The notes: generated by a model from the sequence alone, not told the origin. A DNA stretch of 6,536 bases from Thermocaproicibacter sp002397355 (GCA_036830905.1 DAISNS010000098.1:1-6536); one strand, 5' to 3'; shown: positions 1 through 6,317, counted from the stretch's first letter. Made by a program: numbers and translations.

Positions 1-120
1 AACTGCTTGCAATGGATTCCTCTGCGGAAACGAAGTTGCAGGACGCGGTGCGAGTGCCCGCCCTCTCCCGCGTGAATTCCGGCGCAAGCGCCGCCGGACC
101 GGGCATGCCGCACCACGGCG

Positions 121-291
121 TCATTTGCTCCACTTCCACGCAAGGTATTTCCGGACCAGGCCGGTAACCGTCAAGTCGTGTTTATGAGCCGCTTCGGCAA
201 ATAACTTTTTCACGATCGGAAATCCCGTGCCAAACGGATCTGTGATTTCCCTCAATCTTTTGTCAAGATGTTTTATGTCGATTATTGTCAT
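121..291 (-). CDS. Hypothetical small protein (56 aa)
   Basis: I do not recognise this protein. The start is the ATG at 289-291, because a GGAGGG ribosome binding site (complement of 298-303) sits about 6 nt upstream; the longer reading from 342 has no such site and would cover the promoter. The product is small and basic, with many Lys/Arg/His and hydrophobic residues, no cysteines, no signal peptide and no membrane segment. It ends in an aromatic, basic tail (AWKWSK). The stretch from about residue 25 to 51 looks mainly helical and amphipathic, which would suit a small DNA- or protein-binding protein, but this is only inference. It is transcribed away from the DUF308 gene. A -10 box (311-316) lies just upstream. 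It is supported by the ribosome binding site and promoter rather than by homology. Confidence 0.55.
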   Translation of the reverse strand: MTIIDIKHLDKRLREITDPFGTGFPIVKKLFAEAAHKHDLTVTGLVRKYLAWKWSK

Positions 292-310
292 GTGAATCCC
301 TCCAGGAATT

Positions 311-316
311 ATTATA
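311..316 (-). promoter_or_regulatory. Putative -10 box (TATAAT) of the small 56-aa gene
   Basis: A perfect TATAAT on the minus strand lies in an AT-rich stretch. No good -35 hexamer is found at 16-18 bp; only T-rich sequence is present. Transcription would begin near position 304, so the mRNA would start almost directly at the GGAGGG ribosome binding site, giving an unusually short leader. Confidence 0.4.
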
Positions 317-456
317 GCGTAAAATGGGGTACAGAAAAACAATCAAATTGCACATAAAAATCAAAAATATACTGGGAACAACTCCGACGCCGCGGCCTGC
401 AACGCAGCGAACCGCCGTCCAGGCCGGATAAACCGGTCCGTTCCGCAAAAAATAAA

Positions 457-467
457 TCCGGGCCGGA
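457..467. repeat. 11-bp palindrome next to the -35 box, possible operator
   Basis: TCCGGGCCGGA is a perfect inverted repeat around a central G, ending 1 bp before the -35 hexamer at 469. The half GGCCGGA recurs in direct orientation at 422-428. The position would suit a regulator-binding site for the downstream membrane-protein gene. However, GC-rich DNA makes such short palindromes common, so this is tentative. Confidence 0.25.
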
Positions 468-468
468 C

Positions 469-496
469 TTGACAACTCCAACGCCGCCCTTACAAT
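469..496 (+). promoter_or_regulatory. Sigma-A promoter of the DUF308 gene
   Basis: A consensus -35 hexamer TTGACA (469-474) is followed, after 16 bp, by TACAAT (491-496), a one-mismatch -10 box, within a locally AT-rich stretch. Transcription is predicted to start near 503, giving a leader of about 105 nt before the ATG at 611. There is no other plus-strand gene in the vicinity, so this is assigned to the DUF308-type gene. Confidence 0.7.
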
Positions 497-504
497 ATAA
501 ATTG

Positions 505-599
505 TGAAGTCGCCGCTCCGGCGCGAGATCAGGGGAAGGAACGGCCGGCGTTTAATTAAAGAGAAGGGCATTGGAAACGCCCGCAGGACTGACTGTCAG
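505..599 (+). promoter_or_regulatory. Leader of the DUF308 gene with several short inverted repeats
   Basis: This untranslated leader contains CGCCG/CGGCG (511-515 with 519-523), a 7-bp repeat GGCGTTT (547-553) complementary to AAACGCC (575-581), an overlapping GGGC/GCCC pair inside it, and the palindrome CTGACTGTCAG (589-599), which touches the AGGAGG ribosome binding site at 598-603. The GGCGTTT and GGGC pairings both use the right-hand arm near 575-582 and so exclude each other. I do not recognise a known riboswitch class. Regulation is possible but not shown. Confidence 0.3.
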
Positions 600-610
600 G
601 AGGAAAACAA

Positions 611-1165
611 ATGGACTTATTAACTTCCATGAAGCACCGGACTTACGCAAAGGCACTGTGCTACATCCTGATCGGCGCATTTTTCGTCATCAGCCCCGGT
701 ACCGCAGCCGTTACCGTCGTGCGCATTTTGGCCGTCGCCGCGCTGGTCGTGGGGATCGTGAAAATCGCGGAATCCCTTTCCGCGCGAAAATCCCAGAAAC
801 CGTTCCACAACACTCTGGCGGGCGGCATCGCGCTTTCCGCCCTGGCCGTTTTCATGTTGTCCCAGCCGCAGATCATCGTGTCTTTCATCTATGTGATCAT
901 CGGCGCCGCCCTGATCATCGCCGGGATCGGCTCCATGCGCAGTTCTGCGGACCTGAAGCGTTTTCAGGAGCATAAAACCTTCACGCTTCCGGCGCTTGGG
1001 ATCATCACCCTCATTCTGGGGATCGTTGTCCTGTTCAATCCGTTTCCGACGGCAAAGGCGCTCATTTTCACTTCGGGCATTTTTATGCTGATCAGCGGGA
1101 TCTCGGACATTGTTTCGCTCGCGTATATCCACAACGCATCCGAGTCTTTCAGCAACAAGGGCTGA
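611..1165 (+). CDS. DUF308/HdeD-family integral membrane protein
   Basis: This is a 184-residue polytopic membrane protein of the DUF308 (HdeD-like) family. HdeD is linked to acid resistance in E. coli, but the molecular function of most bacterial members is unknown. About six membrane helices are visible, near residues 11-29, 33-52, 67-84, 88-107, 123-143 and 147-172. They form three repeats of a two-helix unit, each with small Gly-rich segments and a Pro at the turn (SPGTA, SQPQ, NPFPT), which is the family hallmark. Short charged loops (KIAESLSARK at 51-60, and 108-122) lie between the repeats, and the tail from 173 is polar. The start is chosen from a perfect AGGAGG at 598-603, 7 nt before the ATG; Met7 is a poorer alternative. 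The gene is monocistronic, with its own promoter and terminator. The family call is firm; a stress role is only inferred. Confidence 0.85.
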   Translation: MDLLTSMKHRTYAKALCYILIGAFFVISPGTAAVTVVRILAVAALVVGIVKIAESLSARKSQKPFHNTLAGGIALSALAVFMLSQPQIIVSFIYVIIGAALIIAGIGSMRSSADLKRFQEHKTFTLPALGIITLILGIVVLFNPFPTAKALIFTSGIFMLISGISDIVSLAYIHNASESFSNKG

Positions 1166-1185
1166 AACCCGCTTGTCGCCCCGGA

Positions 1186-1233
1186 AAAAGCAGCAGGAGA
1201 ACGGCACTTGTTCCCCTGCTGCTTTTCCTTTTT
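1186..1233 (+). terminator. Intrinsic terminator after the DUF308 gene
   Basis: A 17-bp stem (1186-1202 with 1210-1226, one mismatch) closes a 7-nt loop and is followed by CC and five T residues. It begins 20 bp after the stop codon of the membrane-protein gene. The A-run on the left arm lets it also act weakly on the opposite strand. Confidence 0.85.
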
Positions 1234-1306
1234 CAACAGCTTTCAACCGCCCGGAACCCGTCGGGCCGTTCCGCGCGGTTCCGGATAGCAGAGAAAAAAG
1301 CGCCGC

Positions 1307-1344
1307 AAAAAACCGGACGGAAAGAATACCCCGTCCGGTTTTTT
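1307..1344. terminator. Perfect bidirectional intrinsic terminator
   Basis: AAAAAACCGGACGG (1307-1320) and its exact complement CCGTCCGGTTTTTT (1331-1344) form a perfect 14-bp inverted repeat with a 10-nt loop. It ends in six T residues on both strands, so it can stop transcription from either side. It lies between two convergent genes and is probably the main terminator of the helicase transcript, 74 bp past its stop codon. Confidence 0.85.
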
Positions 1345-1417
1345 AAGCGCATGGCCGGTCCCGAAATGCCGCGGCGCTTTTTACGCGCGGCTTGCGGGAA
1401 AGCTCCGGCGCTCCGCC

Positions 1418-4400
1418 TCAGCTTTCCTGCCGCGGGGACGGCTCTTCCCCATCCGGCAGCCCCAGCTTCCGCCGCACGTCGTCCCCGCGGCCGAGAAAAT
1501 AGTCTTCGATAATATCCCAGCGCTCGTCGGACGAGAAGCCGCCCAGCAGGAAGCCCATCATGATTTCCTGTGCGGAGCGGTGCCTCCTGCGGATCTCCGT
1601 CAAAACGCGATTGGTGTATTTCTCCTCCGCCAGAAAAGCAGCTTTCCCCGGATCGTTGACACGGACGAAAATCTCCATGTTCTGGCCTCCCTCCATCTGG
1701 CAGGAAGCCAGGCCGAGAAGCTCCAACAGGGCGAAAAGGCGCAGGCGCTCCGATCTGCGGCCGTTCCGCCCGATCGGGATGAACGCTTGAAAGACGCCGT
1801 CGTCATCCGGCGGGCATTGCCGGGCAAGCTGCTCCATATATTCCGGCATGGAGATATAACCGGTGTTCAGGACACGGTACTCCATCTCGCCGGCCGGCGA
1901 CTTCCGCGCGGCGACAAACTTGATGCGGTCGCGGTTGGAACGGAAGCCGACATTCCGGGAAAAATCGGCCACAAAGGTTTCCAGAAGCAGGTTCGAAAAC
2001 TCCAGGCGATCGAAATCTTCCCCGAACGCCGCCGCAAGCTCTTTTTTAAAAGCAGCCGCAGAAAACGGCTTTCCGCCGGTCTTAAATCTGCGGAAGATTC
2101 CGGAGAGCGCCGTGCAGTAACGCTCCAGCCTGTCCAGAGTCTCCTGAAAGGGGAAGGAATAGAACGCGCGCACGCGGATGCGCGGGGAGAAGATCTCCCC
2201 CGTCGGGCTCGTGAAAAGCTCGCCGGCAAAGAACCGGTGGTTGAACTGGGAAAAGCTGATGTCCTGAAAGTGCTGTTCCCAGACCGCGGGCATATCCACC
2301 CCGTAAATCTTCCCGCTGTTCACGACGATGGTGTCGGACTCAAGGCGGCGGTTGCGGGAAGGCAGCACCCGTTTCGTTCCGTCTTCCAGACGGCGGACCG
2401 CCCCGCCGTACTCCTTTTCAAAACCCGCCGCCGCTTTATTGGGAACGTTCAGGAAGCCGCGCATCAGCATCGCGCGCGGGCGGACGGTAAGCACCGGATA
2501 CCCATAGCGCGCCTGCAGATCCTTGGCAAGGAGGAGCAGGCCGTTTTTCGCCCGGTTTTCCAGCTCCCTGCCGCCGAACAGATATGCGAACGCGTCCGGC
2601 GAAAGAAACAGGCTGCGCCGCATTTTCCGGCGCCGCAGGTCGTCGATTTTGCGGAGCATTTCCCGAAGCTGGTACTGTTTCATTTCCGAAACGCCGTACA
2701 GCGTGCGAACGTAGCGGCCGTCCGTGGGAAGGCAGTCTGCGGCGGCGCATCCCCGCAAGGCGGGGTCGCGCGCGGCGCGGCCGATTTCCTGCACATAATC
2801 CGCAAGGCTTCCGGTGGGGGCGTAATGGTAAACGCCGGAGATGTCCTTAACGTCCACGCCCATGCCGAACGCCTTCGTGCAGATCATCACGCGGCAGCCG
2901 CCGGAGCGGAAGCTGTTCTGCGCCTCGTCGCGCGACTGCTTTTCCAGCGTTCCGTAGTATTTGCGCACCTTGCGGCGCACGCTCTCCTCCAGCGCCATAT
3001 AGATGTCGTCCACCTGAGTGACGAACGGACAGTAAACCAGCGCCTTTTCTCCGCTTTCCACATAAGACTTGACCGCCTCGGCGGCCTTTTTGATCTTATA
3101 GCGCTCCACGCCGTCGCCGATCTCTTTCAGGTCGGCACGGCGAATGTCGAAGCGGATGTTTTCGCGGCGGACGCTGCCGAGGAACAGAAGCGGGTCCCTC
3201 AGGAAAAGGCTGCCGACGGTTTCATTCACCACATCCTCGTCGCCGCCGTAAACGGCCGTTGCCGTCAGGCAAAGGACCGGAAAACGTTTTCCCTTGCGGC
3301 GGAGCCCGAGGAGGAAGTCCCCCAGGTACCAGTAATCCGCGCGGAAATCCTTGCCCCACGAAGTGACGATGTGCGCCTCGTCCACCACGAAGAGCCCCAC
3401 CGGGCGTCCGCCCGTGACGGTTTCCAGCGGCGTGGAGACGAGGAGCTCCGGGGCCAGATAGAGAATCGACTTCTCGCCGGAGCGGATCTGAAGCAGGCGT
3501 TTTTCGCGCTCTTCAAACGTGAGCGTGGAGTTGATAAACGTCGCGCATGCGACGCCGCGCTCCTCCTCAAGCTGGGCGACCTGGTCCTTCATGAGCGCGA
3601 TCAGCGGGGTGATGACGATGGTGACCGCCCCGTGCTCCTGCGCGATGCTGAGAGCCGGAAGCTGAAACAGCAGCGATTTGCCCGCGCCGGTCGGGGCCGT
3701 GATGAAAACGTCCCGGAACGGGCGGCCGGAAAACGCGGCGTCGCACTGCGCGACGATCTGCGCGATCACATCCCCCTGGGAAAGCTCCTCCGTTTCCCGG
3801 GAAGTATCCGGAGCGCGGTAAAATTTCAGCCGGCGGAAGGACGCGCCTTCCCCCCAGTGCTTCCGCAGCAGCGGTTCGAACCGACCGCCGGAGCCCCGCT
3901 CCGCCCGGTTGAACCCGCAGGCGGCATGAAAGCTGTACGGCAGTCCCACGGCCCGAAGAATCCCCGCGAAAACCGGGAATTGATATTTCCCCGGGTCGGC
4001 GTGGACATCCAATTGAAAGGCCGTTTTCCCGGGCAGTTTGCCCGCGAGGAGATCCGCTTTCTGCACGATGTATTCACCGCCGGAAACGGAAACCTCTTCT
4101 TCCGGTTCCTCCCCCCCGGACGGAGAAACCTGATCCTCCGCGAAAAAAGGCAAGACTTTCAGGCCCTCGTCGCTGCAGCGGTCAAGCGGAGCGGTAAAGA
4201 GGTGCTTTTCGTCGGGAGAAAAGGCGTCGCCGTAATAATCGAGGAAAACGGCAAGCCCCGCCGACGGAGCAGCGTCTTCGCCCTGAAAATAACGGTAAAG
4301 GCGTTCCGCATCGTCCGCCGGGATCGCCGCGGGATAATACGAAGAGAAAAGGTTGTTATCGACCACGGCGACGCGGCCGCAGCGGCCCAGCAGCTCCGGC

Positions 4401-4690
4401 TCGGCGGACAGCGCCGCAAGCAGCTGCTCGTAAACGCCAACGCGGAAGCCTTTCCCGGAAAGCAGCCCCTCCGCGGCCTCTTTTCTTTTTTCACCGAGCG
4501 CCGGAAGATTCAGCGTGCCGTCCGGATTCCCGATCCCCCGCGGGGGAAGCGCCTCCGGGCAGGAAAGGATCTCCGCATTCTGCGCGGGGCCGAAGCCGCG
4601 GAAAAAGAAAGTCCCGTCCTCCTCCCGATGCTCGTTTCGGAACGCGTTCAGCCGTTCATGGAAAAAGTCCTCAAATTTCAATGATTTCAC
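1418..4690 (-). CDS. Large RecQ-like DEAH superfamily 2 helicase (1090 aa) with unusual N- and C-terminal regions
   Basis: This is a predicted ATP-dependent 3'-5' DNA helicase with a RecQ-type motor. The helicase motifs appear in order: motif I TAPTGAGKS (331-339, ATP-binding Lys338); Ia TPLIALMKDQV (361-371); II DEAH (437-440), followed by the RecQ-style aromatic loop SWGKDFRADY (444-453); III LTATA (475-479); IV LVYCPF (551-556); V TKAFGMGVDVKDI (605-617); and VI QEIGRAARD (634-642, with Arg638 and Arg641). The catalytic residues look intact. The 320 residues before the motor and the 440 after it match no domain I recognise. The four-cysteine zinc site that normally follows motif VI is absent; only Cys648 and Cys653 lie nearby. 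E. coli RecQ is about 610 residues, so this protein is much longer. The start is GTG at 4690 with AAGG 9 nt upstream; TTG at 4681, preceded by AAGGGTGA, is a real alternative. The gene is alone, with its own promoter and terminator. A role in repair or phage defence is inference. Confidence 0.85.
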   Translation of the reverse strand: MKSLKFEDFFHERLNAFRNEHREEDGTFFFRGFGPAQNAEILSCPEALPPRGIGNPDGTLNLPALGEKRKEAAEGLLSGKGFRVGVYEQLLAALSAEPELLGRCGRVAVVDNNLFSSYYPAAIPADDAERLYRYFQGEDAAPSAGLAVFLDYYGDAFSPDEKHLFTAPLDRCSDEGLKVLPFFAEDQVSPSGGEEPEEEVSVSGGEYIVQKADLLAGKLPGKTAFQLDVHADPGKYQFPVFAGILRAVGLPYSFHAACGFNRAERGSGGRFEPLLRKHWGEGASFRRLKFYRAPDTSRETEELSQGDVIAQIVAQCDAAFSGRPFRDVFITAPTGAGKSLLFQLPALSIAQEHGAVTIVITPLIALMKDQVAQLEEERGVACATFINSTLTFEEREKRLLQIRSGEKSILYLAPELLVSTPLETVTGGRPVGLFVVDEAHIVTSWGKDFRADYWYLGDFLLGLRRKGKRFPVLCLTATAVYGGDEDVVNETVGSLFLRDPLLFLGSVRRENIRFDIRRADLKEIGDGVERYKIKKAAEAVKSYVESGEKALVYCPFVTQVDDIYMALEESVRRKVRKYYGTLEKQSRDEAQNSFRSGGCRVMICTKAFGMGVDVKDISGVYHYAPTGSLADYVQEIGRAARDPALRGCAAADCLPTDGRYVRTLYGVSEMKQYQLREMLRKIDDLRRRKMRRSLFLSPDAFAYLFGGRELENRAKNGLLLLAKDLQARYGYPVLTVRPRAMLMRGFLNVPNKAAAGFEKEYGGAVRRLEDGTKRVLPSRNRRLESDTIVVNSGKIYGVDMPAVWEQHFQDISFSQFNHRFFAGELFTSPTGEIFSPRIRVRAFYSFPFQETLDRLERYCTALSGIFRRFKTGGKPFSAAAFKKELAAAFGEDFDRLEFSNLLLETFVADFSRNVGFRSNRDRIKFVAARKSPAGEMEYRVLNTGYISMPEYMEQLARQCPPDDDGVFQAFIPIGRNGRRSERLRLFALLELLGLASCQMEGGQNMEIFVRVNDPGKAAFLAEEKYTNRVLTEIRRRHRSAQEIMMGFLLGGFSSDERWDIIEDYFLGRGDDVRRKLGLPDGEEPSPRQES

Positions 4691-4727
4691 CCTTGTCTAC
4701 CTTGATCATATTTTCATTCTGCATATT

Positions 4728-4736
4728 ATTATACCA
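4728..4736 (-). promoter_or_regulatory. Extended -10 promoter of the helicase gene
   Basis: The minus strand reads TGGTATAAT, a perfect -10 hexamer (4728-4733) with the TG extension that substitutes for a strong -35. No good -35 is found at 17 bp; a TTGGCA lies 21 bp upstream, which is too far to be ideal. Transcription would start near 4721, about 30 nt before the start codon. Confidence 0.65.
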
Positions 4737-4795
4737 CAAAACCGGGCGAAGAACTGCCAAAAGGGTACGGAATCGCAATATGGACGGGTTTTGAG

Positions 4796-4875
4796 AAAAA
4801 GAATCCCCGCGGCGTCCTCCCTCCGCGGAAAGCGGAGAACGGGCCTCCCCCGTCGCGCGCGGTGGAGACCCGTTC
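4796..4875 (-). terminator. Probable terminator region after the ThrE operon
   Basis: Starting 8 nt after the TAA stop, the minus strand can form a long hairpin: GAACGGG pairs with CCCGTTC (4869-4875 with 4837-4843), with further CTCC/GGAG and CCG/CGG pairs inside. A second hairpin (4821-4837) follows. Then come two CCGCGG blocks (4823-4828 and 4807-4812) that can pair, followed by a run of five T (4796-4800). The hairpins are strong, but the T-run is separated from the last stem by 6 nt, so efficiency is uncertain. Confidence 0.5.
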
Positions 4876-4883
4876 CGTTCAGC

Positions 4884-5330
4884 TTACGGCTTTTTCTGCG
4901 TCTGCCTGTCATAGGGTGGATTTCCGATCCGGAACAGCGACGAAACGAGCAGGATGCCCGTCGCGAGCGCCCCCGCGATTCCCAGCGTGTGCAGGCCCGT
5001 CTGCAGGAACATCTGGTTGTTGCCGATCACGCAGTATTCCATCGTATAAAAAATCCCGCCGCCGGGCACCATCGGCAAAAGCGCGATGATCTGAAATTCC
5101 GTCGCCGGTTTTTTCATCACGCGGGCCAGAATCTCCGAATAGAGCGCCGTGGCGACCGTGGCCAGAAAAAACTGCAGAATATCGTTGCCCAGGAAGCCGA
5201 ACGTCAGGTAGACGAACCACCCGAGCGCGCCGCCGAGCGACGCGAACAGGAGCGTCCACCCGCGCGTGTTGTAAACCAGCCCGAACGCCGCGCAGGCAAA
5301 AAACGCCCACAGGCAGGCAAGATACTCCAT
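4884..5330 (-). CDS. Threonine/serine exporter, ThrE_2 (YjjB-type) subunit
   Basis: This is a 148-residue membrane protein matching the C-terminal half of the ThrE amino-acid exporter, found as a separate gene (YjjB) in E. coli. ThrE of Corynebacterium exports threonine and serine; YjjP/YjjB in E. coli has been tied to succinate export, so the substrate here is open. About five membrane helices are visible, near residues 2-19, 24-45, 48-70, 80-100 and 110-132. The conserved segment LLPMVPGGGIFYTM (84-97) and the preceding KKPATEFQ (73-80) are typical of the family. The last 15 residues are polar. The ATG lies only 2 bp after the stop of the upstream ThrE_1 gene, with a GGGGGTG ribosome binding site inside that gene's end, so translation is probably coupled. 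The length is normal for the family. Confidence 0.9.
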   Translation of the reverse strand: MEYLACLWAFFACAAFGLVYNTRGWTLLFASLGGALGWFVYLTFGFLGNDILQFFLATVATALYSEILARVMKKPATEFQIIALLPMVPGGGIFYTMEYCVIGNNQMFLQTGLHTLGIAGALATGILLVSSLFRIGNPPYDRQTQKKP

Positions 5331-5332
5331 CG

Positions 5333-6097
5333 CTACACCCCCAGAAGCATCCGCGTCGCGGTGAGCGCAATGCCGGCGCCGATCGCGATCGCCGCGGCCA
5401 CGAGAACGCTTTCCGTAAACCGCAGGATGCCGGCGATCATGTCCCCCGCGATGATGTCCCGCATGAAACTCGTGATCGCGACCCCGGGCACAAGGTTCAT
5501 CAGCGCGCCGATGATGACCTTGTCGTAATCCAGCGGGACGTAAAAATGGTTAAACACAAGGGCCACCGCCGCCGACACAAAGCTTGCGACGATATACGCA
5601 AAAAAACGGTTTGCGTGAAGCCGCTCCAGCAGCAGCCAGACCGGGCGGATCACCGCGCCGCAGAGAAAGGCGACGGCGGCGTCGGGATAATTGCCGCCGT
5701 AAAAAAGCGTAAAGGCGGCGGCCACACAGGCGAACGCGAAGGTCTGCGCCCCGGGCGACAAAACCGGCAGGGCGGCGATGCGCCGGATATCCCGGTTCAC
5801 GGAATCCAACGGGGGCCGCGTGCGGCACACGCGGCGGCACAGGTCGTTCGCCAGCTCCACGCGGCTCATGTTCACGTCGTGAGAAGGGATGCGGCGGATC
5901 GTCGTCACCGGGTGTCCGTCCGCCGTGGTGACGCAGACGCTGAGAAACGTGGGAATGGCAAAGACCTGGCCGTCCTCCGCGCCGTACGCAAAAAAGACGC
6001 GGCGCATGGACTCCTCCGCGCGGGCAATCTCCGCGCCGTTCGCAATCAGCAGGTTGCCGATATCCGCCACGGTATTCACGAGTTTGTCGTAATTCAT
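5333..6097 (-). CDS. Threonine/serine exporter, ThrE_1 (YjjP-type) subunit
   Basis: This 254-residue protein matches the N-terminal half of ThrE (YjjP in E. coli). Residues 1-110 form a soluble cytoplasmic domain with the family's early signature (NGAEIARAEESMRR, 20-33), FAIPTFLSV (46-54) and the Asn/Arg/Leu-rich helix around 76-92. About five membrane helices follow, near 115-134, 138-157, 164-184, 193-212 and 229-252. The segment KVIIGALMNLVPG (193-205), then RDIIAGDMIAGILR (213-226), is the conserved core. With the downstream ThrE_2 protein it would make the ten-helix exporter that is a single chain in Corynebacterium. The start is ATG 6097, with GGGAGGG about 3 nt upstream. An in-frame GTG at 6160 has no ribosome binding site and would translate through the terminator hairpin, so it is rejected. 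No promoter is evident directly upstream. Confidence 0.9.
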   Translation of the reverse strand: MNYDKLVNTVADIGNLLIANGAEIARAEESMRRVFFAYGAEDGQVFAIPTFLSVCVTTADGHPVTTIRRIPSHDVNMSRVELANDLCRRVCRTRPPLDSVNRDIRRIAALPVLSPGAQTFAFACVAAAFTLFYGGNYPDAAVAFLCGAVIRPVWLLLERLHANRFFAYIVASFVSAAVALVFNHFYVPLDYDKVIIGALMNLVPGVAITSFMRDIIAGDMIAGILRFTESVLVAAAIAIGAGIALTATRMLLGV

Positions 6098-6109
6098 GCG
6101 CCCTCCCGG

Positions 6110-6137
6110 AAAAAACGCCGGGCCGGAAAAGCCCGGC
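6110..6137 (-). terminator. Intrinsic terminator immediately before the ThrE ribosome binding site
   Basis: On the minus strand a 7-bp perfect GC stem (GCCGGGC/GCCCGGC, 6117-6123 with 6131-6137) with a 7-nt loop is followed by one G and six T residues (6110-6115). This is a canonical intrinsic terminator in the direction of the exporter genes. Its T-tract ends about 12 nt before the ATG, directly against the ribosome binding site. It may act as an attenuator or a leaky terminator. Confidence 0.7.
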
Positions 6138-6145
6138 CATCCCTT

Positions 6146-6186
6146 CCGCGCCGCCCGCACCGAAAAAGCCGGCGGGAAAAGCGCGG
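6146..6186 (-). promoter_or_regulatory. Nested leader hairpin between tRNA-Cys and the ThrE operon
   Basis: CCGCGC and GCGCGG (6181-6186 and 6146-6151) enclose a second stem CCCGC/GCGGG (6172-6176 and 6154-6158) around a T-rich loop, all within RNA that would run into the exporter operon. It lies just upstream of the terminator hairpin at 6110-6137. It is not a class of riboswitch or T-box that I recognise; no T-box motif is seen. Confidence 0.35.
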
Positions 6187-6198
6187 CCCCCGAGACGG

Positions 6199-6230
6199 AA
6201 AATCCCCGGCAGTCTGGATGACTGCCGGGG
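6199..6230 (-). terminator. Intrinsic terminator of the tRNA cluster
   Basis: CCCCGGCAGT and ACTGCCGGGG form a perfect 10-bp stem (6221-6230 with 6204-6213) with a 7-nt loop, followed on the minus strand by ATTTTCC. It begins 7 nt after the CCA end of tRNA-Cys. The T-run is short, so some read-through towards the exporter genes is possible. Confidence 0.75.
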
Positions 6231-6237
6231 CTGCCGT

Positions 6238-6311
6238 TGGAGGCGTCACCCAGATTCGGACTGGGGATGAGGGTTTTGCAGACCCTTGCCTTACCACTTG
6301 GCTATGACGCC
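6238..6311 (-). tRNA. tRNA-Cys (GCA)
   Basis: A 74-nt cloverleaf with encoded CCA. The acceptor stem is GGCGTCA/TGACGCC, the discriminator base is U, as expected for cysteine, and the anticodon stem AGGGT/ACCCT encloses the loop CTGCAAA, giving anticodon GCA. It is the last tRNA of the cluster, 6 nt after tRNA-Gly. Confidence 0.95.
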
Positions 6312-6317
6312 AAACGA

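Noticed and set aside
1..120. Possible end of a gene entering from the left
   Set aside because: The plus-strand frames that I translated give no recognisable product and have no ribosome binding site. A GGCGCAAGCGCC hairpin near 80-91 lacks a T-tract, so I assign nothing here.
263..571. A 102-codon minus-strand frame through the DUF308 promoter and leader
   Set aside because: It has no convincing ribosome binding site, crosses a consensus promoter, and its start overlaps the better-supported 56-residue gene in another frame.
571..975. A 134-codon plus-strand frame overlapping the DUF308 gene, and long minus-strand frames opposite it
   Set aside because: The DUF308 frame has the ribosome binding site, the membrane-helix pattern and family repeats. 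The others are Arg-rich or charged shadows without those features.
1368..1435. Hairpins around the helicase stop codon (GCCGCG/CGCGGC at 1368-1391, and an imperfect repeat across the stop)
   Set aside because: Neither is followed by a useful T-run on the minus strand, and the perfect terminator at 1307-1344 is a better explanation for transcript ending.
1580..4684. A 1034-codon open frame antisense to the helicase gene
   Set aside because: It is the codon-by-codon reverse complement of the helicase frame, so its stops correspond only to TTA, CTA and TCA codons, which a GC-rich gene avoids. It ends exactly at the TCA of codon 3. Its translation is rich in Arg/Ala/His with no recognisable domain, while the opposite strand has a complete set of helicase motifs.
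5546..6307. A 253-codon plus-strand open frame opposite the exporter and tRNA-Cys genes
   Set aside because: It is low-complexity Arg/Ala/His-rich, runs into a tRNA gene, and the minus strand carries a clear ThrE_1 protein.
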